A DNA stretch of 64,000 nucleotides from Chondrosia reniformis (Eukaryota; Porifera; Demospongiae; Chondrillida; Chondrillidae). The translations under genes and the position numbers were made by a program. The notes beneath the pieces were generated by a model, which was given only the letters and a program-made list of their open reading frames with translations, was not told where the DNA came from and made no database searches. This document shows, one piece after another, positions 48,482 to 61,140 of this stretch; position 1 is the first letter of the stretch, and each line of letters begins with the position of its first letter. The stretch lies in assembly GCA_947172415.1 (NCBI GenBank), contig OX359201.1:2170001-2234000 (forward strand), given 5' to 3'.

Positions 48482-51400
48482 TTATGTTGTAGATCTATAC
48501 ACCAGCACTGTAGAGGAAACAGGAAATAGATTATTCTTATTTTCTTTATGATTAAATCTCTCCTTCATACTTCTCATGATGAGGACAACTATCACAACAG
48601 CAATGATAGAGGTTAGTACTGCACCTCCAAAGAAACCTCCAACAACTCCACCAACAACTCCAATTGTACAGTCACCATTTATTGATGCAGCAGACACTAT
48701 TTGTTAATGCAATATTAAAAATACATTTTAAACCTTCATCCTATGCATACACAAATCTAGCAGCTATGTAGTGTAACTAATGATCAAAATATATAAGGCA
48801 TAGTCAACTTGCTCACTTTTATTACCATTTAAGACAAGTTCTACAGACAGAGACTTTCCAACAGCATTCATTGCTACAAGTGTGATGTAATATGTAGCAT
48901 CTTCTACAAGTCCTGTTAGGTTGTAGTGTGTGTTGTTAGTTGTGATGTTAGTCACACTGCAAGTGCAATTCTTGTCCATTGTATAACTCAATTCATACCA
49001 AGTAACTCCATCACATGTAGTTGGAGGTGACTCATCCCATTCAATGTAGACAGATGTTGTTGTTGCTTGTTCTGTCATTTCTCTCAATCTTATGGGCTCA
49101 CCTGGTGCTACACAGAATATAGCCTATGGAATAACTTATTCAGATACATTGTGATTCATAGAGTGGAAGCATATATATATATATATAAACAGTCACCTCT
49201 ATAGTACAGTCATTATTACAAACCCTACAATAGTATATGTTTAGACCTTAATTGATTCGATGCAAAGTACTTAATAAATTAAATATACTTTTATTCTTTC
49301 AATTAACAAATGATAATATATATACTTTATACAACATTATACCTACATCATACACTATGTTTATACAAGATTACACCTTTACTTTGAAAGATTTACAGCT
49401 TAGATACTAATTTTCTTAGGAATCGTAATGATACGTACATTAGTGAACAAGTAGGAGTCACAGCACAAATATATAAAAAAATAAAGTCCATGAATCAGTG
49501 GGTAAAAATATATAAAAACAGTTACTGATATGATTATATACCTCTCTCTGTTCCTAAACAAAGTTCTAGCACATTTGATGGCTCAGACGACATTGTACCA
49601 GTATCAGTATTAGCTGAGTTGACTGCCCTCACTCTCATGTAGTTTGTAGGGAACTCTGGTCCTGTCCAGTTGTAGTGTGTTAAGCTATTTTGGGTCGGTA
49701 CATTTCCAATGATTGTGGTAAAGGTACTGTTTGTAGTGTACTCAATCTCATAAGAAGTGATCACTCCATTTGGATAAACAGGAGGTAGCCAGTTCAACTC
49801 AATTCCATTTTCAATATCTCTTGTAACTGTCAGCAGAAGTGGAGGACCAGGAACTGAATAGAGAAACAGATTCAGTTATATAATTATTGTTAATACATTA
49901 AACTCACTGTCATCTTTTGTTTTAACTGTCTTCTCTATGGGTTGACTGACTCCACTATCATCTGTAGCCCACACTCTAATCATGTATCTACTTCCAGCTG
50001 TCAGCTTGTTCAGAGTAACACTTGTATTGTCAGATCCACCCAACCTCATGTAGGTTGGTGTGACTGGTACTGAGAAGTCCAGTCTTTCATAACTGATGTA
50101 ATATCCAGAGCTTCCAATAACACTAGTCCAGCTGAGTGTAAAGGAATGTTGAGTGAGTTGTGTCACTGACAGGTCTTCAGTGGAAGTAAGTGAGCTGCTG
50201 TCTACAGCAAGGATTATATATATTATGCTGTAAGTTGTATGTAATATAGCACAGAGGTGAGGACTACAGCTGAGTCTGAGGCAATGGACTATAAGTGATA
50301 TTTCAGAGAGTACGGTAGTACTCTCTTTGTAGGGATGATACTGGGGTTGTTTCGTTTTCCCAATACATTGTTATAGGAGCAAAATTCCGAAATTGGCTGA
50401 AAATCGTGAAAATACTCTAAATTTTTGCTGTATTTTATTTGTAGAAGCGAGAGCAATAACTTTATTATTGAGCATGACGGTTTTCGTGGCCCAAGAGTCA
50501 AGGCTTCAAAAAATCGCCATTTTAAAGACGTCATATCAGTCAAAAATTGCGCAATAAAAATCTAATTCCTATATAGCTCATGCTCCATAAAAAGTACAGA
50601 AATTAGAGAAATCTACAAGCAAAGGTGTTGTATGATTTACGCATAGCTAATACTTCACTGTGTAAAATCCCTTTCTTGTTTCTGAGCTTTTTATGCCATC
50701 CCTACATCCTCACAATTTTTGTAGAAAATTTTTATTGTTCTCTAGTATGTGATAGCATTCAAGCAGCTCAGGAATAAAATGGCTAATTATAAAAATATAA
50801 AGGAATATCAGAAATTCAGGATTTAAAGAAGTTATGACACACGTCTTAGATTTACTTCACTTCCTGCATTAACTTGCTAATGCCCCCTATTTATCAGCAA
50901 TTCACGCTTTAGATGGTAGATAATTTACCAATATCATCTCTTTACCCTGGTAATGGGGGATATATAATTAATATGCTAGCTATTTACAAACTGTGTATTG
51001 TGTGGTTTTGTAAAAATGCACATTCTCCAATAGTACATGAAAACACATTCTACATAATGCTAACTTGGATTGACAAACATTCCAAACCATGCTGTCCTCT
51101 GATTTCCTTTACAGTGGAATTCTTCATTTGACGGATTCAGAGAAATTATTCTTGATAACTGATTCGACCTACCTTGATTGAAAGAATATGATGTATAAGA
51201 GTGACCTGAGGAGGGTGGTTTACTTCCATTTCTATAAAACCATGACACTTGACCTGCACCACTACTGTGACAGAAGACACGATATCTAGTATTCCTGTCT
51301 ACTAATATTGGAGTTCCATCAGTGACAAAACTGTTTCTTGGAAAGTAGATTCCAGGATACTGTAATCTTGTTTTGATATATATGGATACACCAGCTGTAA

Positions 51401-52110
51401 AAATATACAATACAATAATATACAAACATAATAAGGTATATACATATAGTGTTATAGTATAGAAAATTTTGTTTTTTAGTGCTTGAATATAAAATATTAA
51501 ACTCTATTAAATGGCAATCATACAAAGAAGTAAACAAACCTGTAACACTGATCCTGTGAGTATCACTCCCCAGTATCACTCCATCCCTTCTATTAGATAC
51601 ACTACACTGGTAGTCTCCATTTTCCCATTCCTTTACTATATCCACTACTACTGTGTTGTTGTACTGCCTCCTTGAACCACGCTGTGATGGTTCTGATGGA
51701 TTGTCACAAGTTCTTCCACTAGCACATGTCCAACTGAAAGTCAGTTTACTTCCATAAGGTACTCCAACCACTCTACACACCAAAACCACTGTTGTTCCTT
51801 GCTCCACTTCAGTAGTGTTTGGATAGGCATTGATCTTAACTGTAACATTAACTGAGAAGCACATACGTATATTCCATCAAATATTTTACAACACGTACAG
51901 AAGGTGTAATTTGTGATATATTTTCTAACGCGTACTCTGTAGTATCTCTTCTTACCTTGGAGGTTGCCTGGTTGGGAAGAACAAACTTGACCAGTTAAAA
52001 GACCTGAAGGAATTGACTAACAGATTTAGTTATAATATTTAAACGTTTAACATCTAAGATTTACCTTCAAAGAAGAGTGTGACAATTATTCCTGTGTAGT
52101 AAGTTACCAT
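48482..52110 (-). CDS. Receptor U6: Ig1-Ig2-FN3x3-TM with a lost last intron and changed tail (about 611 aa)
   Basis: Exons: 52065-52110, 51956-52003, 51540-51839 (Ig1; alternative acceptor adds 12 nt), 51065-51394 (Ig2), 49908-50201, 49542-49853 and 48817-49107 (FN3-1 to -3), then 48482-48696 (TM). In every sister a 450-1,120-bp intron follows the TM exon. Here almost all of it is deleted, including the donor: KENKNN runs on into LFPVSSTVLVYRSTT and a stop, reading through the old branch/acceptor region and the first bases of the tail exon in the wrong frame. Remnants of that exon (48407-48507) remain but are untranslated. The protein keeps its full ectodomain and membrane anchor but loses YTYAGV, NPAY and VVYEKC. 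Such a form could act as a non-signalling decoy; that is inference. Confidence 0.8.
50308..50730. mobile_element. Element with GTAC-GGTA-GTAC terminal hairpin, in U6 intron 4
   Basis: Starts AGAGAGTACGGTAGTACTCT (9-bp stem, GGTA loop) then TTGTAGGGATGA; ends TATGCCATCCCTACATCC, the inverted form of TGTAGGGATGGCATA. So it has a terminal inverted repeat plus a hairpin outside one end. Interior AT-rich with GAAGCGAGAGCAATAAC. Non-coding, about 420 bp, absent from the same intron of U5. Confidence 0.65.
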
Positions 52111-52954
52111 TCTTATCTAGTTAACGATCAACAATGATAGGAACTGTCAACTGTTTTAAGTGTAGCTGTAGGAACAATAATAAATCACATGTGAAACTTG
52201 TGCTGCATGCACTAGCAGACTCAAGAAGGGGTCCAGAATTTTGTAAAGAGGAGCGTGCCAGAAAGAAATAACATGGAAATAGTATGTGTACCTATTTAAC
52301 TGCATAATTTTCAATTTCTATCTACTATATATATATTATAGGTACAATAAGGTCATCAACTGTATATAATATATGTACATACATTGTGTTAAATATGTAA
52401 GGATATATATAGCTGTAGGAACAATAATAAATCACGTGCTGTAGCAGACTTTAGGGACTGATCCAGAAATTTTGAAGTGTATTGGATAAACATGGGGTTA
52501 GGGAATTAGTACAGTATATGATTAAAAGCTATAGATACATAAATTTTCAATTTTATATGTGGTAGATATGTCATATAGTTGTAGGAACAAATCAAGAGTA
52601 TATAACTCGTGCTGCATGCAGTATATATAACAGACTTAGGGACGGATCATTAGTAAAGGGATTGTTAACTACAAGAGTAAGAGTGTGACAGAAAGAAGAG
52701 GTAGGTTAGGAAAATAGTATATATCCTCTCAGAGGGAGTACTTCAAGTAAACAGAAACCCCACCCCCTAAAACCTACTACTGTGCAAGGTCAAGTTTACA
52801 AGATGTTAATACATTAAGTACAATGTTATAGACATTCACTCGTACAGTAGCATAATGTTATATTGTAATGGTGGGTGTATGTTCATAACTATATAGAGTC
52901 AGTGTATATGACAATTATGAAATATGTTGGTATTTAACTGTTATACACATTCTA
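52111..52954. other. Upstream region of U6, cut short by GPCR copy B
   Basis: Contains the proximal promoter block and a second, diverged run of the same block near 52400-52640. The conserved 75-bp block seen upstream of U1-U3, U5 and U7 is missing because the homology breaks at about 53000 and passes straight into the GPCR 3' end. Confidence 0.5.
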
Positions 52955-53977
52955 TTATATATTTTGTTTTACCCAAATCCTATATAGTTTTACAGAAGTG
53001 GGTTGGGATGTAATAATAATATAATATATAATAATATAATAAAGTTGATTATACACTGCTGGACAAAGTAGTGCTTCCCTTCTTCCCCTCTCTCTTGTAT
53101 TTACAAGTACATATATAGCAGATCTTTTGACGAAGTGGCTGAAAATATAGTAAAATGAGAAGAGAGGTTGGAAAGAGTGAAAAAATACAAGCCAACCCTC
53201 AGCTGTTAACACTATGTCCTCTAAAAGTGCTTCTTCAGCACCATCTCCCTCAGGCAAAGCTTCAGTAATGACTGCTGGAACAATTTGACCAATAAAGCTT
53301 ATTGTATTGCCAATTACAAGGAACAGAGTAAACCTTACAAGAGCCTTTTGTGACTTTAAGTCACCTGAAATGCTTCTGTGTCTTATGTAGAGGCACGACA
53401 ATATGGGAGTAACAATTGTCACTGCATAACTTAAAATGCCATAAAGGAAGATGTACATTATTAGAAAAGGAAGTCCACCTTCATCATCCAGAGTAGGTGA
53501 ACAGGTAACATTCTTGGTAATTTTAATAGTAATAACTTGAGGACTCCAAACTACTGCATTTAATGATATATTAATGACCCATATCATGCAAACAGTCAGC
53601 ACTACATACCTCAGTACTACTCCATTGTGGCCATACCTTACAAACAGGAACACTACCACAGTGAAAACTGCCATAAATGAGAATCTGCAAGTTCCTCCAC
53701 TTAAATACATCCAAGTAAAGATGCGACAAAAGTGTTCTGAAGGTTTAACATACAGGTTAGTGGCTGATATAATGAGGTCAGCGGTATTTAATATTACTCC
53801 ACTCAACCCAACAGTAATATTAGCAGCCAGTAGGTTGAACATTAGAAGGCGCACAGGTTTTGGAAAAGTAGACTCTCTTAGAATCATAAGCTGGACAAAT
53901 AGTATGCCAGGAATAAGGAGAACTATCAATTCAACCAAAGAACCAACTCTAAACCTTTGGACTAGAAAGATTTTCAT
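52955..53977 (-). pseudogene. Rhodopsin-like 7TM receptor, copy B (long open frame, altered ends)
   Basis: A 340-codon open frame covering TM1 to TM6 unbroken: LLIPGILFVQLMIL, LLMFNLLAANITVGLSGVI, the TM3 segment ending FLFVRYG, VLTVCMIWVINISLNAVV, ECL2 with CSPTLDDEGG, and VRFTLFLVIGNTISFI. Compared with copy A it starts in a shifted frame (MKIFLVQ instead of MNANLSSPSQK), lacks three residues in TM1 (NLF), and loses one T before TM7, so TM7 reads HSFQPLFSFYYIFSHFV and the end runs into receptor U6 flank. It may still insert in membranes, but the normal TM7 and tail are lost. Copies A and B are otherwise nearly the same, so the duplication is recent. Confidence 0.68.
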
Positions 53978-54597
53978 TCATATTCAGACTAAACCTGGTA
54001 AACGGTCTCACCAAAATAATAATGAAAGAGCAACATGTCTAAATTCCCTTTTAATAGCCTATCTGTACCAGTATGTACGTAAATGTATTATTGTGAGAAA
54101 ACCAATATGAAAATGTACATGTATAGAAAATTTTAAAGTAATTGGCAATCGAAAAATAATAAAGTATTATCTCATAGTTTGATGTTAGCATTTAGTGGTT
54201 TTGGTTAAGTGTACATGTGTGGTTACTATAGTTCACTAACAGAATTAAGGCATTTCATTGGTGCTAAATTTAAGAATTTCATAGTGTTCCCTTATTTATT
54301 TGAAAAAATATGTCTGTTAAGTGTGAATGCACATTCAAAAGTAACAAAGTACATACAATTATTTTTCTCATTATATTCCATAGAAAATATAGAGGAGTGT
54401 ATTGCTGTGATCCTTAAATAATTCATGCTAACGAATCAACAAGTTGAGCAGGCATGCAAAAAGTCATTATATAGGTTTAAATATATAGGTATACATACGT
54501 AAGTTTAACCAATGCAAGATTGATTATTTAAGTGGATAGAGTACATATTTAGCAAGTTAAGAAGTTAAGTGTAAACACAACTTTGTGACTATGTATA
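53978..54597. other. Upstream flank of GPCR copy B
   Basis: Matches the flank of copy A (22527-22925). Short open frames are present but differ between copies. No gene recognised. Confidence 0.5.
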
Positions 54598-55380
54598 TCA
54601 GAGAGTACGGTAGTACTCTCTAAGTAGGAATGGCGGGAAAAAAATGGCCGCCTTATCCAATGTATTAGCAATCAACACCTCATAAATCGCCAACGAAGCG
54701 ATTTTCGGTTATATTCGGTTATTTGCAGCGATTAATGCACGCTTTCCTAAATGCCAAAACATGTTTCGACGCTCTACACGCTCTATGGCGTTCAAAAAGC
54801 GGCTAACTAGGAATAGACCCACTTCCAAAATTCATTTTTTCTTCTTCTTTTATTGAATAGACTAGCGCTAATATGCGAACTTATGCGGGCACATACTAGT
54901 TATAAATCGTCATAAATATTTCGGAACTAGGGAATAGACAACCCTAAATCTGAATGCGCTCTACAATAAGCATGTTAATTGTGAAGAGCGAAAATTGTGG
55001 TCTTCTCGGACGCCATTTTTTAATTAAGAGATCATGGTTTTCGGCATATTTCTCTTGTCTAAGACGTTATTTTGAGATCTTCGCCAAGAAAACTTTCAAA
55101 TCAATTTAAAACAAGTAATATTAAGAAGAAAAAAGGGGGAATACAAGTAAATAAAAAACATTTACAAAAATGATGTTAGAAGTAGTAATGGCAGTGTTCA
55201 CTATTACATCTGCAAAAAGTATCGAAACAAGACACTGATTATATGATAAGGCTAATCATACAGAAGTTGCATATATACTGAAATTTAAGTAACTTAAACA
55301 TACACTTCTGTGTTTGGGCGCACCATTCCTACTTAAGGTTAGTGCGCCCAAACACAGAAGTGTATGGTTAAGTTACTTAA
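54598..55380. mobile_element. Younger copy of the intron-repeat family (TAAGTAGGAATGG ends), beyond U7
   Basis: Opens with the hairpin AGAGAGTACGGTAGTACTCT, then TAAGTAGGAATGGCG; the far end carries the inverted form ACCATTCCTACTTA at about 55322-55336. That end sits in the loop of a long hairpin with 36-bp arms (55287-55322 and 55343-55378). Parts such as TTATTTTGAGATCTTCGCCAAGA match the last intron of every receptor (for example 8085-8115 in U1), where a shorter degraded relative starts CTCTAAGTAGGGATGGCTTA. Non-coding. Confidence 0.62.
55287..55378. repeat. Long hairpin, 36-bp arms
   Basis: Arms start AAGTAACTTAAACATACACT and end AGTGTATGGTTAAGTTACTT; two mismatched positions at most, 20-base loop. 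The GTGTTTGGGCGCA core is G/C-richer than its surroundings. Confidence 0.85.
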
Positions 55381-58300
55381 GTTACGACAACAATAAAAAT
55401 TAACACTCTTTAAAACAGTTGTTTTTAACAGTAATTACATGCACACTGTCATGTACACTTTTCATACACAACTTCATTTGCACTGTCAGTTTTATCCTTT
55501 GTCGTTGTAGAAGCATAAGCTGGGTTATGTTGAAGATCTACACCAGCACTGTAGGGGAAAGAAAGGAAGTAGATACATATACATATATATATGGATTGCA
55601 ATATTGCATTGTATATATACTTTCACAAATAATCATCAGATTCTATATGTCTTAGAGTATAGTCTTCCCTAAGAGTAAGGATGGCAGTATCTTATTCATC
55701 TTGGATGTCTATCATCTAAAAAGTTGCATAAGGAGGCTAGGAAATATAGGTTTGAACTCATTTTATATACATAATGCAAGTTAGTTCTGAGGGGACTAAA
55801 ATTGGATAGTGTTAGCACAGTATTATAATTAATTCTAGGCTTCTCTGCTTTTATCATTATTACTTAATACGTACGTATTACAGATATGCTAATTAGGAAT
55901 GCCTTTAACAACACTAATTCTATATTCATTGCTTAAATGTTATTATTTTACTTGTAAATCCATAATCTTAAATAATTGGATTCTTAAATTTATATGCATG
56001 TACATAACTTACTACGTATATTCATTCTTATTCTCATTTTCTTTATGATTTAATCTCTTCTTTGTACTTTTCATGATGAGGACATGTATCACAACAGCAA
56101 CAATGGAGGTTAGTACTGCACCTCCAAAGAAACCTCCAACAACTCCACCAACAACTATACCAACACCTCCACTGGTACAGTCACCATTGATTGATACAGC
56201 CGACACTATATTTGTTAACGTAATATTAAAAATACATTTTAAACCTTCATCCTATGCATACACAAATCTAGCAGCTATGTAGTGTAACTAATGATCAAAA
56301 TATATATGCATAGTCAACGTGCTCACTTTCATTATCATTTAGGGCAAATTCTACAGACTGAGACTTTCCAACAGCATTCACTGCTACAAGTGTGATGTAA
56401 TATGTAGCATCTTCCACAAATACTGTTAAGTTAAGGTGTGTGTTGTTAGTTGTAATGTTAGTCACATTTGAAGTGTAAGTCTTGTCCATTGTATAACTCA
56501 ATTCATACCAAGTAACTCCATCACATGTAGTTGGAGGTGATCGACTCATCCCATTCAATGTAGACAGATGTTGTTGTTGCTTGTTTTGTTATTTCTCTCA
56601 ATCCTTTTGGATCATCCGGTGCTACACAGAATAATGTACGCATATGGAATATTTTATATCATTATTATTCAGATACATTGGGATTGAGAATGGAAATCAT
56701 ATAATATAAACATTCACCTCTAATAGTACAGATACTGCACAAACCTTAATTAAATTACCTTAATTGAATCCAAAATTATTAAATTAAAACACATTTTTAT
56801 TTGTACAATTAAACATTTTTTACAATGCTTCTGACCAATTAATCCATTCACTGATTGACTATATACTATAGTTTATAGATAGAGAAATTATTTGAATAAT
56901 CAGCAACACTTCTTCAAACAAAGATTAAGACATTTCAACCCATGGGTCTTCATCATACTGTTTATATAATTACTTTCAAAGAGTATATAAACACTAAATA
57001 ATTACTTAAGTTTATATGGTTATAATACATTAGTGAACATGTCAAACACACAACACAAATAAAGTCAGTAACTCAGTGAGTTAACATATGAATGCGGTTA
57101 CTGCATTTTATACCTCTCTCTGTTCCCAAACAAATTTCTAGCACATTTGATGGCTCAGACATTGTACCAGTATCAGTGTTAGCTGAGTTGACTCCCCTCA
57201 CTCTCATGTAATATGTAGGGAACTCTGGTCCTGTCCAGTTGTAGTAGGTTAAGCTATTTTGTGTAAGTACAGTTTCACTGATTGTGGTAAAGGTACTGTT
57301 TGTAGTGTACTCAATCTCATAAGAAGTGATCACTCCATTTGGATAAACAGGAGGTAGCCAGTTCAACTCAACTCCATTTTCAATATCTCTTGTAATTCTC
57401 AGCAGACATGGAGGACTAGAAACTGAATAGAGAAACAGATTCAGTTATATAATTATTGTTAATACATTAAACTCACTGTCTTCTTCTGTTTTAACTGTCT
57501 TCTCTATGGGTTGACTGACTCCACTACCATCTGTAGCCCACACTCTAATCATGTATCTAGTTCCAGCTGTCAGCTTGTTCAGAGTAACACTTGTACTGTC
57601 AGATACACCCAACCTCATGCATGTAGGTTGGTGTGACTGGTACTGAGAAGTCCAGTCTTTCATAACTAATATAATATCCAGAGCTTCCACTATAACACTA
57701 GTCCAGCTGAGTGTAATGGAATGTTGAGTGAGTTGTGTCACTGACAGGTCTTCAGTTGAGGTGATAGAGGTAGTGTCTACAGCAAAAATATGATAGTTAT
57801 AGAGGCGAGTACTACAGTTAAGTATATAATAATTTGGGCAGAAGTCCAACTATAACTAATATTATATCTACATCCCATTGCGAAAGCATTTGAGCATCCG
57901 TGGATCAAAATGGCTAAAAATTTAATGGAATTCCAGAAATTTGCTTCAGGGTCTAAAGAAATTATGGTAACTAAGAAAAGGAATGAGAAGATTTTCTTTA
58001 CTACCTTGCTAAAGCCATATACCCAGCTATTAATCAGCGATTTATAATGTATATGGCAGATAATCCCCCAATAACATCTTGTTGTAATGGGGAATATATA
58101 CCTAAAATTAATATATGTTAGCTATTTACAAACTGTATATATATTGTGTGGTTTTGTAAAATGTACAACCTACAATATTACATGAAAACACATTCTACAT
58201 AATGCTAACTTGGATTAACAAACATTCCAAACCATGCTGTCCTCTGATTTCCTTGACAGTAGAATTCTTCATTTGAGGGATTCAGAGAAATTATTCTTGT

Positions 58301-58734
58301 TAATTGATTAAACCTACCTCGAGGGCTATAATATGATGCATAAGAGTAACCTGAGAAGGGTGGTTTAGTTCCATTTCTATAATACCATAACACTTGACCT
58401 GCACCACTACTGTAACAGAAGACACGATATCTGGTATTCCTTTCCACTAATATTGGAGTTCCGTCAGTGACAAAAGTGTTTCTTGGAAAGTAGATTCCAG
58501 GCCAAGATACTGTGAACTTGTTTTGATATACATGGACAAACCAGCTGTAAATATATACAATACAACATATATAATATACAAACATAATGAAGGTACAGAT
58601 AGTGTTATAGTATTTATATTGAAAAACATGTGTATTGCTATTCCAGCTGTAAATATTTACTATATATATTTACGAAGGATAGCATAATTATGTATGAACA
58701 TATTATTATATATACACGTTTATATATGTTGATC

Positions 58735-61140
58735 TATGTGCACGTGTCTGTGGATTTGCCTACTGATTTTTCGGATTGTTGCTTGCTATGAATCTCTCTT
58801 TCATCCAACAAGGAGATGCTGTTCGCCACACGTAACCTGACTGTAGGAAGTTATTCGTGTTTCACTCTCTGCTTGTGGAAGCGAAGTTCACACCTTCGTC
58901 CCGATCTGGAACACGAAGGTCACGGGTGGTCATTATCCCCTTCTGCTATTGGCCGCTGTCAGGGGATGTCAAGCTAAATCCAGGCCCAACCTGCTTTCCA
59001 TGCACCGTCTGCAACAAGTCAGTCAGGATAAATCAGTCTGGGGTATGATGTGATGCTTTTGACAAGTGGACACACGCTGGCTGTGCCCGCATTGCAAGGC
59101 AAGGATGAGTACAAAAGGCTGAGTATCGACAGTGAGTTAGAATGGTTGTGTCCCACCTGCACCAATCACCTGACAGTACTATATACCTTCTTGTGTCCTA
59201 CTGCAAATCACCTCCCACCATCCATGCCTTCCCCCATTGAGTCCTCATCAAAACTAGCCACATGTGGTCCATTCTGCCACATTAATGCCCAACTATTGAT
59301 GAACAAGCTAGATGAGTCAATTCTGCCTCTAGACCTGTAGGTTTCAGTATAAGTGAGACTTGGCTTAATGACTCCATTCAAAATGGTGAGGTTGACATTC
59401 CAACTTATGTCCAATACCGGTGGGACAGAGGCAGTCACGGTGGTGGTGTATTGGTGTACATTCCTGTTAACCTGAGAAACCACAGGAGGCCTGACTTGGA
59501 AGCTGAGGGTGTGGAAGTCATCTGGGTGGAGCAAGCTATATGTACATAGAAAAAGGTTACACTCCCGACAATTTCCCTCTGAGTGGAAGAATGCAAACAT
59601 TACTCCTATACTCAAATCTGGAGACAAGAAAGACATAAATAACTTTCGACCCATTTCTGTTCTACCTCGTTATAGCCAAATTGCTTGAATTCTTCGACAC
59701 CAAGCAACTCTGTGAGTATTTGGAGTCGAACAAACTCCTAAATGTTGCCCAATCTGGTTTTCAATCAAGCCACTACACCCAAGATGTCTTATAATTACTG
59801 AAATGCACTGATGACTGGAAAACAGCTCTCAATGATGGAATGATTGTTGGTACAGTAATGATTGATCTGCCTAAGGCTTTTGATTCTATAGACCATTTCC
59901 TTCTTTTGAAGAAACTCGTAGCTCTTGAAGTCCGAGATAAGGAACATATTTGGTTTGAAAACTATCTGAAAGGAAGTAGGCAAAGAGTTGTTGTCAGCAG
60001 CACTTTCTCTGAATGGAGAAGTGTAGTTAAAGGTGTGCCTCAGGGGTCCAATTTGGGACCACTCCTTTTCTTGGTTTTTGTGAATGACTTGCCCAGTGTA
60101 GACAAACACAGCAAGGTCAACTTCTATGCAGATGACACCTCATTTAGATGAATGTGGCCAGTGTAGTCAAACAAACCTCTATGCAGATGACACCTCATTC
60201 AGATGAATGTGGCCAGTGTAGTCAAACAAACCTCTATGCAGATGACACCTCATTCAGATGAATGTGGCCAGTGTAGTCAAACAAACCTCTATGCAGATGA
60301 CACCTCATTCAGATGAATGTGGCCAGTGTAGTCAAACAAACCTCTATGCAGATGACACTTAATGAATGTGGGCAAAACTCAGCTGATGGTCATGTGTGGC
60401 CACAAAAAGAAGCATCTGGAGGACCAAGATGAAGTGCGTATTTGGGAAACCTTGCTATGGAAGCATGATTCAGTGTTACCGTAGATAAACACCTAAGTTG
60501 GAAGGCGCACATTGCTAATGTACAAAGGATAGGCTTGGGAAAAATTGCTGCTATCAGGAGGGCAGGCGTCTATCAGGCATATATCCTATCATATAGCCAA
60601 GTCAGGAAAATGTTGTACTTCTCTTTTGTCAGTGGTTTGGCTCAATTGTGGTGTCGTCCTGACTAGCACTGAACACATTCAGAACTGTGCTCTCAGAATG
60701 ATTATAAAAAACCTCCAATCAATCAATCCTTGGTGTCACTCCTAGGAGGCCTTTTTGGAATCATTCTGAGAGCATAACTAAAGATTCTCTCGTCGCAAAT
60801 TATCCAGCAAACAGAGGGGCTACCAATCTCTATCAAAGAAATCCCCATACAAATACTTATCGATCAACTTTTGAATAGATATTTTGGAGATGAGCAATTT
60901 AACAGACTTCCAGATCACATCAAATCCTTAAAGACTGAAGCTGCCTTCCAAAAGGCATTATTTTCCTCATCCACCTAACTGTTATAACTTGAAAATAACT
61001 TTCTAATAACCCAATTTGTTCCACAATGTGTTCATGTTTTATATTGTATTAGTAAATCAGGACCTGTATGAAAAGCTGCAGCTATGCAGTATTTCCTGTT
61101 GCAAAATTAATGTAAAGTAATGGTGATGATGATGATGACA
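58735..61140 (+). mobile_element. APE-type LINE (CR1/L2-like) with 2A-like peptide, in U7 intron 3
   Basis: Left to right: a WPLSGDVKLNPGP segment (about 58954-58989) resembling 2A ribosome-skipping peptides, then a Cys-rich PHD-like start CFPCTVCNKS and WTHAGCARIAR; endonuclease pieces ISETWLNDSI and HGGGVLVYIPVNLR (59345-59535); RT from FPSEWKNANITPI through KAFDSIDH, GVPQGSNLGPLLFLVFVNDL and YADDTSFR (to about 60150); a 3' part with NPWCHS-like ending; tail of GATGATGATGAT repeats near 61125. Several stops and shifts, a gap between endonuclease and RT, and a tandem repeat after the RT box show that it is dead. G+C is higher than the host intron. Clade assigned from remembered motifs. Confidence 0.8.
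60138..60362 (+). repeat. Tandem repeat, about 55-bp unit, four copies, at the LINE's YADD box
   Basis: The unit GAATGTGGCCAGTGTAGTCA... ATGCAGATGACACCTCATTC is repeated four times nearly without change, the last copy cut short. Each unit repeats the codons for the RT active-site YADDTSF. It arose after insertion or in the parent copy by local slippage or unequal exchange. Confidence 0.9.

Noticed and set aside
59208-59654. 148-codon frame on the - strand
   Set aside because: Antisense of the LINE endonuclease and RT start.
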